Source of the DNA: an uncultured Clostridia bacterium
GTDB lineage: Bacteria; Bacillota; Clostridia; Christensenellales; Borkfalkiaceae
Direction of reading: 5' to 3'
Length of the DNA: 6,023 nt
Assembly: GCA_947629605.1 (NCBI GenBank)
Contig: CANREK010000087.1
Coordinates: 1-6,023, forward strand
In this document: positions 5,890 through 6,023 of the stretch, piece by piece
Layout of the letters: each line of letters opens with the position of its first letter
How positions within the stretch are numbered: position 1 is the stretch's first letter
Notes under the pieces: generated by a model
What the model was told of the DNA's origin: nothing
The model's input: only the letters and a program-made list of their open reading frames with translations
Databases searched by the model: none
Made by a program: the position numbers and the translations under genes

Positions 5890-6023
5890 ATTTCACCGAC
5901 GAACAAAAACGTGCCATCGAACAGCGGGGGCGGGTCATCGTCTCGGCGGCGGCGGGAAGCGGCAAGACGGCCGTCATGATCGAACGCCTCGTCTCCCTCA
6001 TTCTCGGAGGGGAGCATGTCCGC
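5886..6023 (+). CDS. addA: AddA, ATP-dependent helicase/nuclease subunit A, 3'-truncated
   Basis: Only the first 46 residues lie in the window. They begin MNFTDEQKRAIEQ, the Q-motif of UvrD/RecB-type SF1A helicases with Gln7, followed by the Walker A motif AAAGSGKT (residues 21-28; Lys27 binds the ATP phosphates). In AddAB this subunit is the 3'-to-5' translocating motor and carries a second nuclease domain at its C-terminus, which is outside the window. The fragment alone would fit any UvrD-like helicase; the AddA call rests on AddA-like residues (RGRVIVSAAAGSGKTAVMIERL) and on the addB gene directly upstream. Its ATG overlaps the addB stop as ATGA, so the subunits are probably made in step. 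Confidence 0.93.
   Translation, partial: MNFTDEQKRAIEQRGRVIVSAAAGSGKTAVMIERLVSLILGGEHVR

Overview
The window reads as an ordinary chromosomal housekeeping segment of a fairly GC-rich Clostridia-like (Bacillota) bacterium. The grounds are a histidyl-tRNA synthetase with the Cys-pair insertion I associate with clostridial enzymes, AddB/AddA recombination nuclease genes (the Gram-positive counterpart of RecBCD), purine-rich Shine-Dalgarno sites, sigma-A type promoters, and a Gly-Gly lipobox lipoprotein. Genus cannot be fixed from the sequence alone; a gut or metagenomic Clostridia lineage is a guess.

Layout. (1) 1-1559, + strand: the 5'-truncated histidyl-tRNA synthetase gene hisS, followed with no gap by a thioredoxin gene, trxA; the two are probably co-transcribed. 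(2) 1560-1779: a 220-base convergent intergenic region. It holds a dense cluster of GC-rich hairpins bounded by a short inverted repeat, which looks like a copy of a dispersed palindromic element, then an A/T-flanked hairpin that can act as a terminator in both directions. (3) 1780-2733, - strand: a lipoprotein of unknown function with its own promoter. (4) 2734-2868: a 135-base divergent promoter region; both strands carry the same extended -10 sequence, TGCTATAAT. (5) 2869-6023, + strand: addB, the nuclease/iron-sulfur subunit of the AddAB double-strand-break resection enzyme, overlapping by 4 bases the start of addA, the helicase-nuclease subunit, which runs off the window.

How the genes fit together: AddB and AddA form one complex that resects broken DNA ends for RecA-dependent repair. 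HisRS supplies His-tRNA, and the thioredoxin supplies disulfide-reducing power; their pairing is most simply operon co-expression. The lipoprotein is a single transcription unit with a promoter and terminator of its own, and nothing ties it functionally to its neighbours.

I found no convincing undescribed system, CRISPR array, tRNA/rRNA gene, phage or transposase. The parts most worth a second look are the hairpin-cluster element at 1578-1689, the divergent promoter pair, the unassigned lipoprotein, and AddB's lost Walker A motif alongside an intact Fe-S and nuclease domain.
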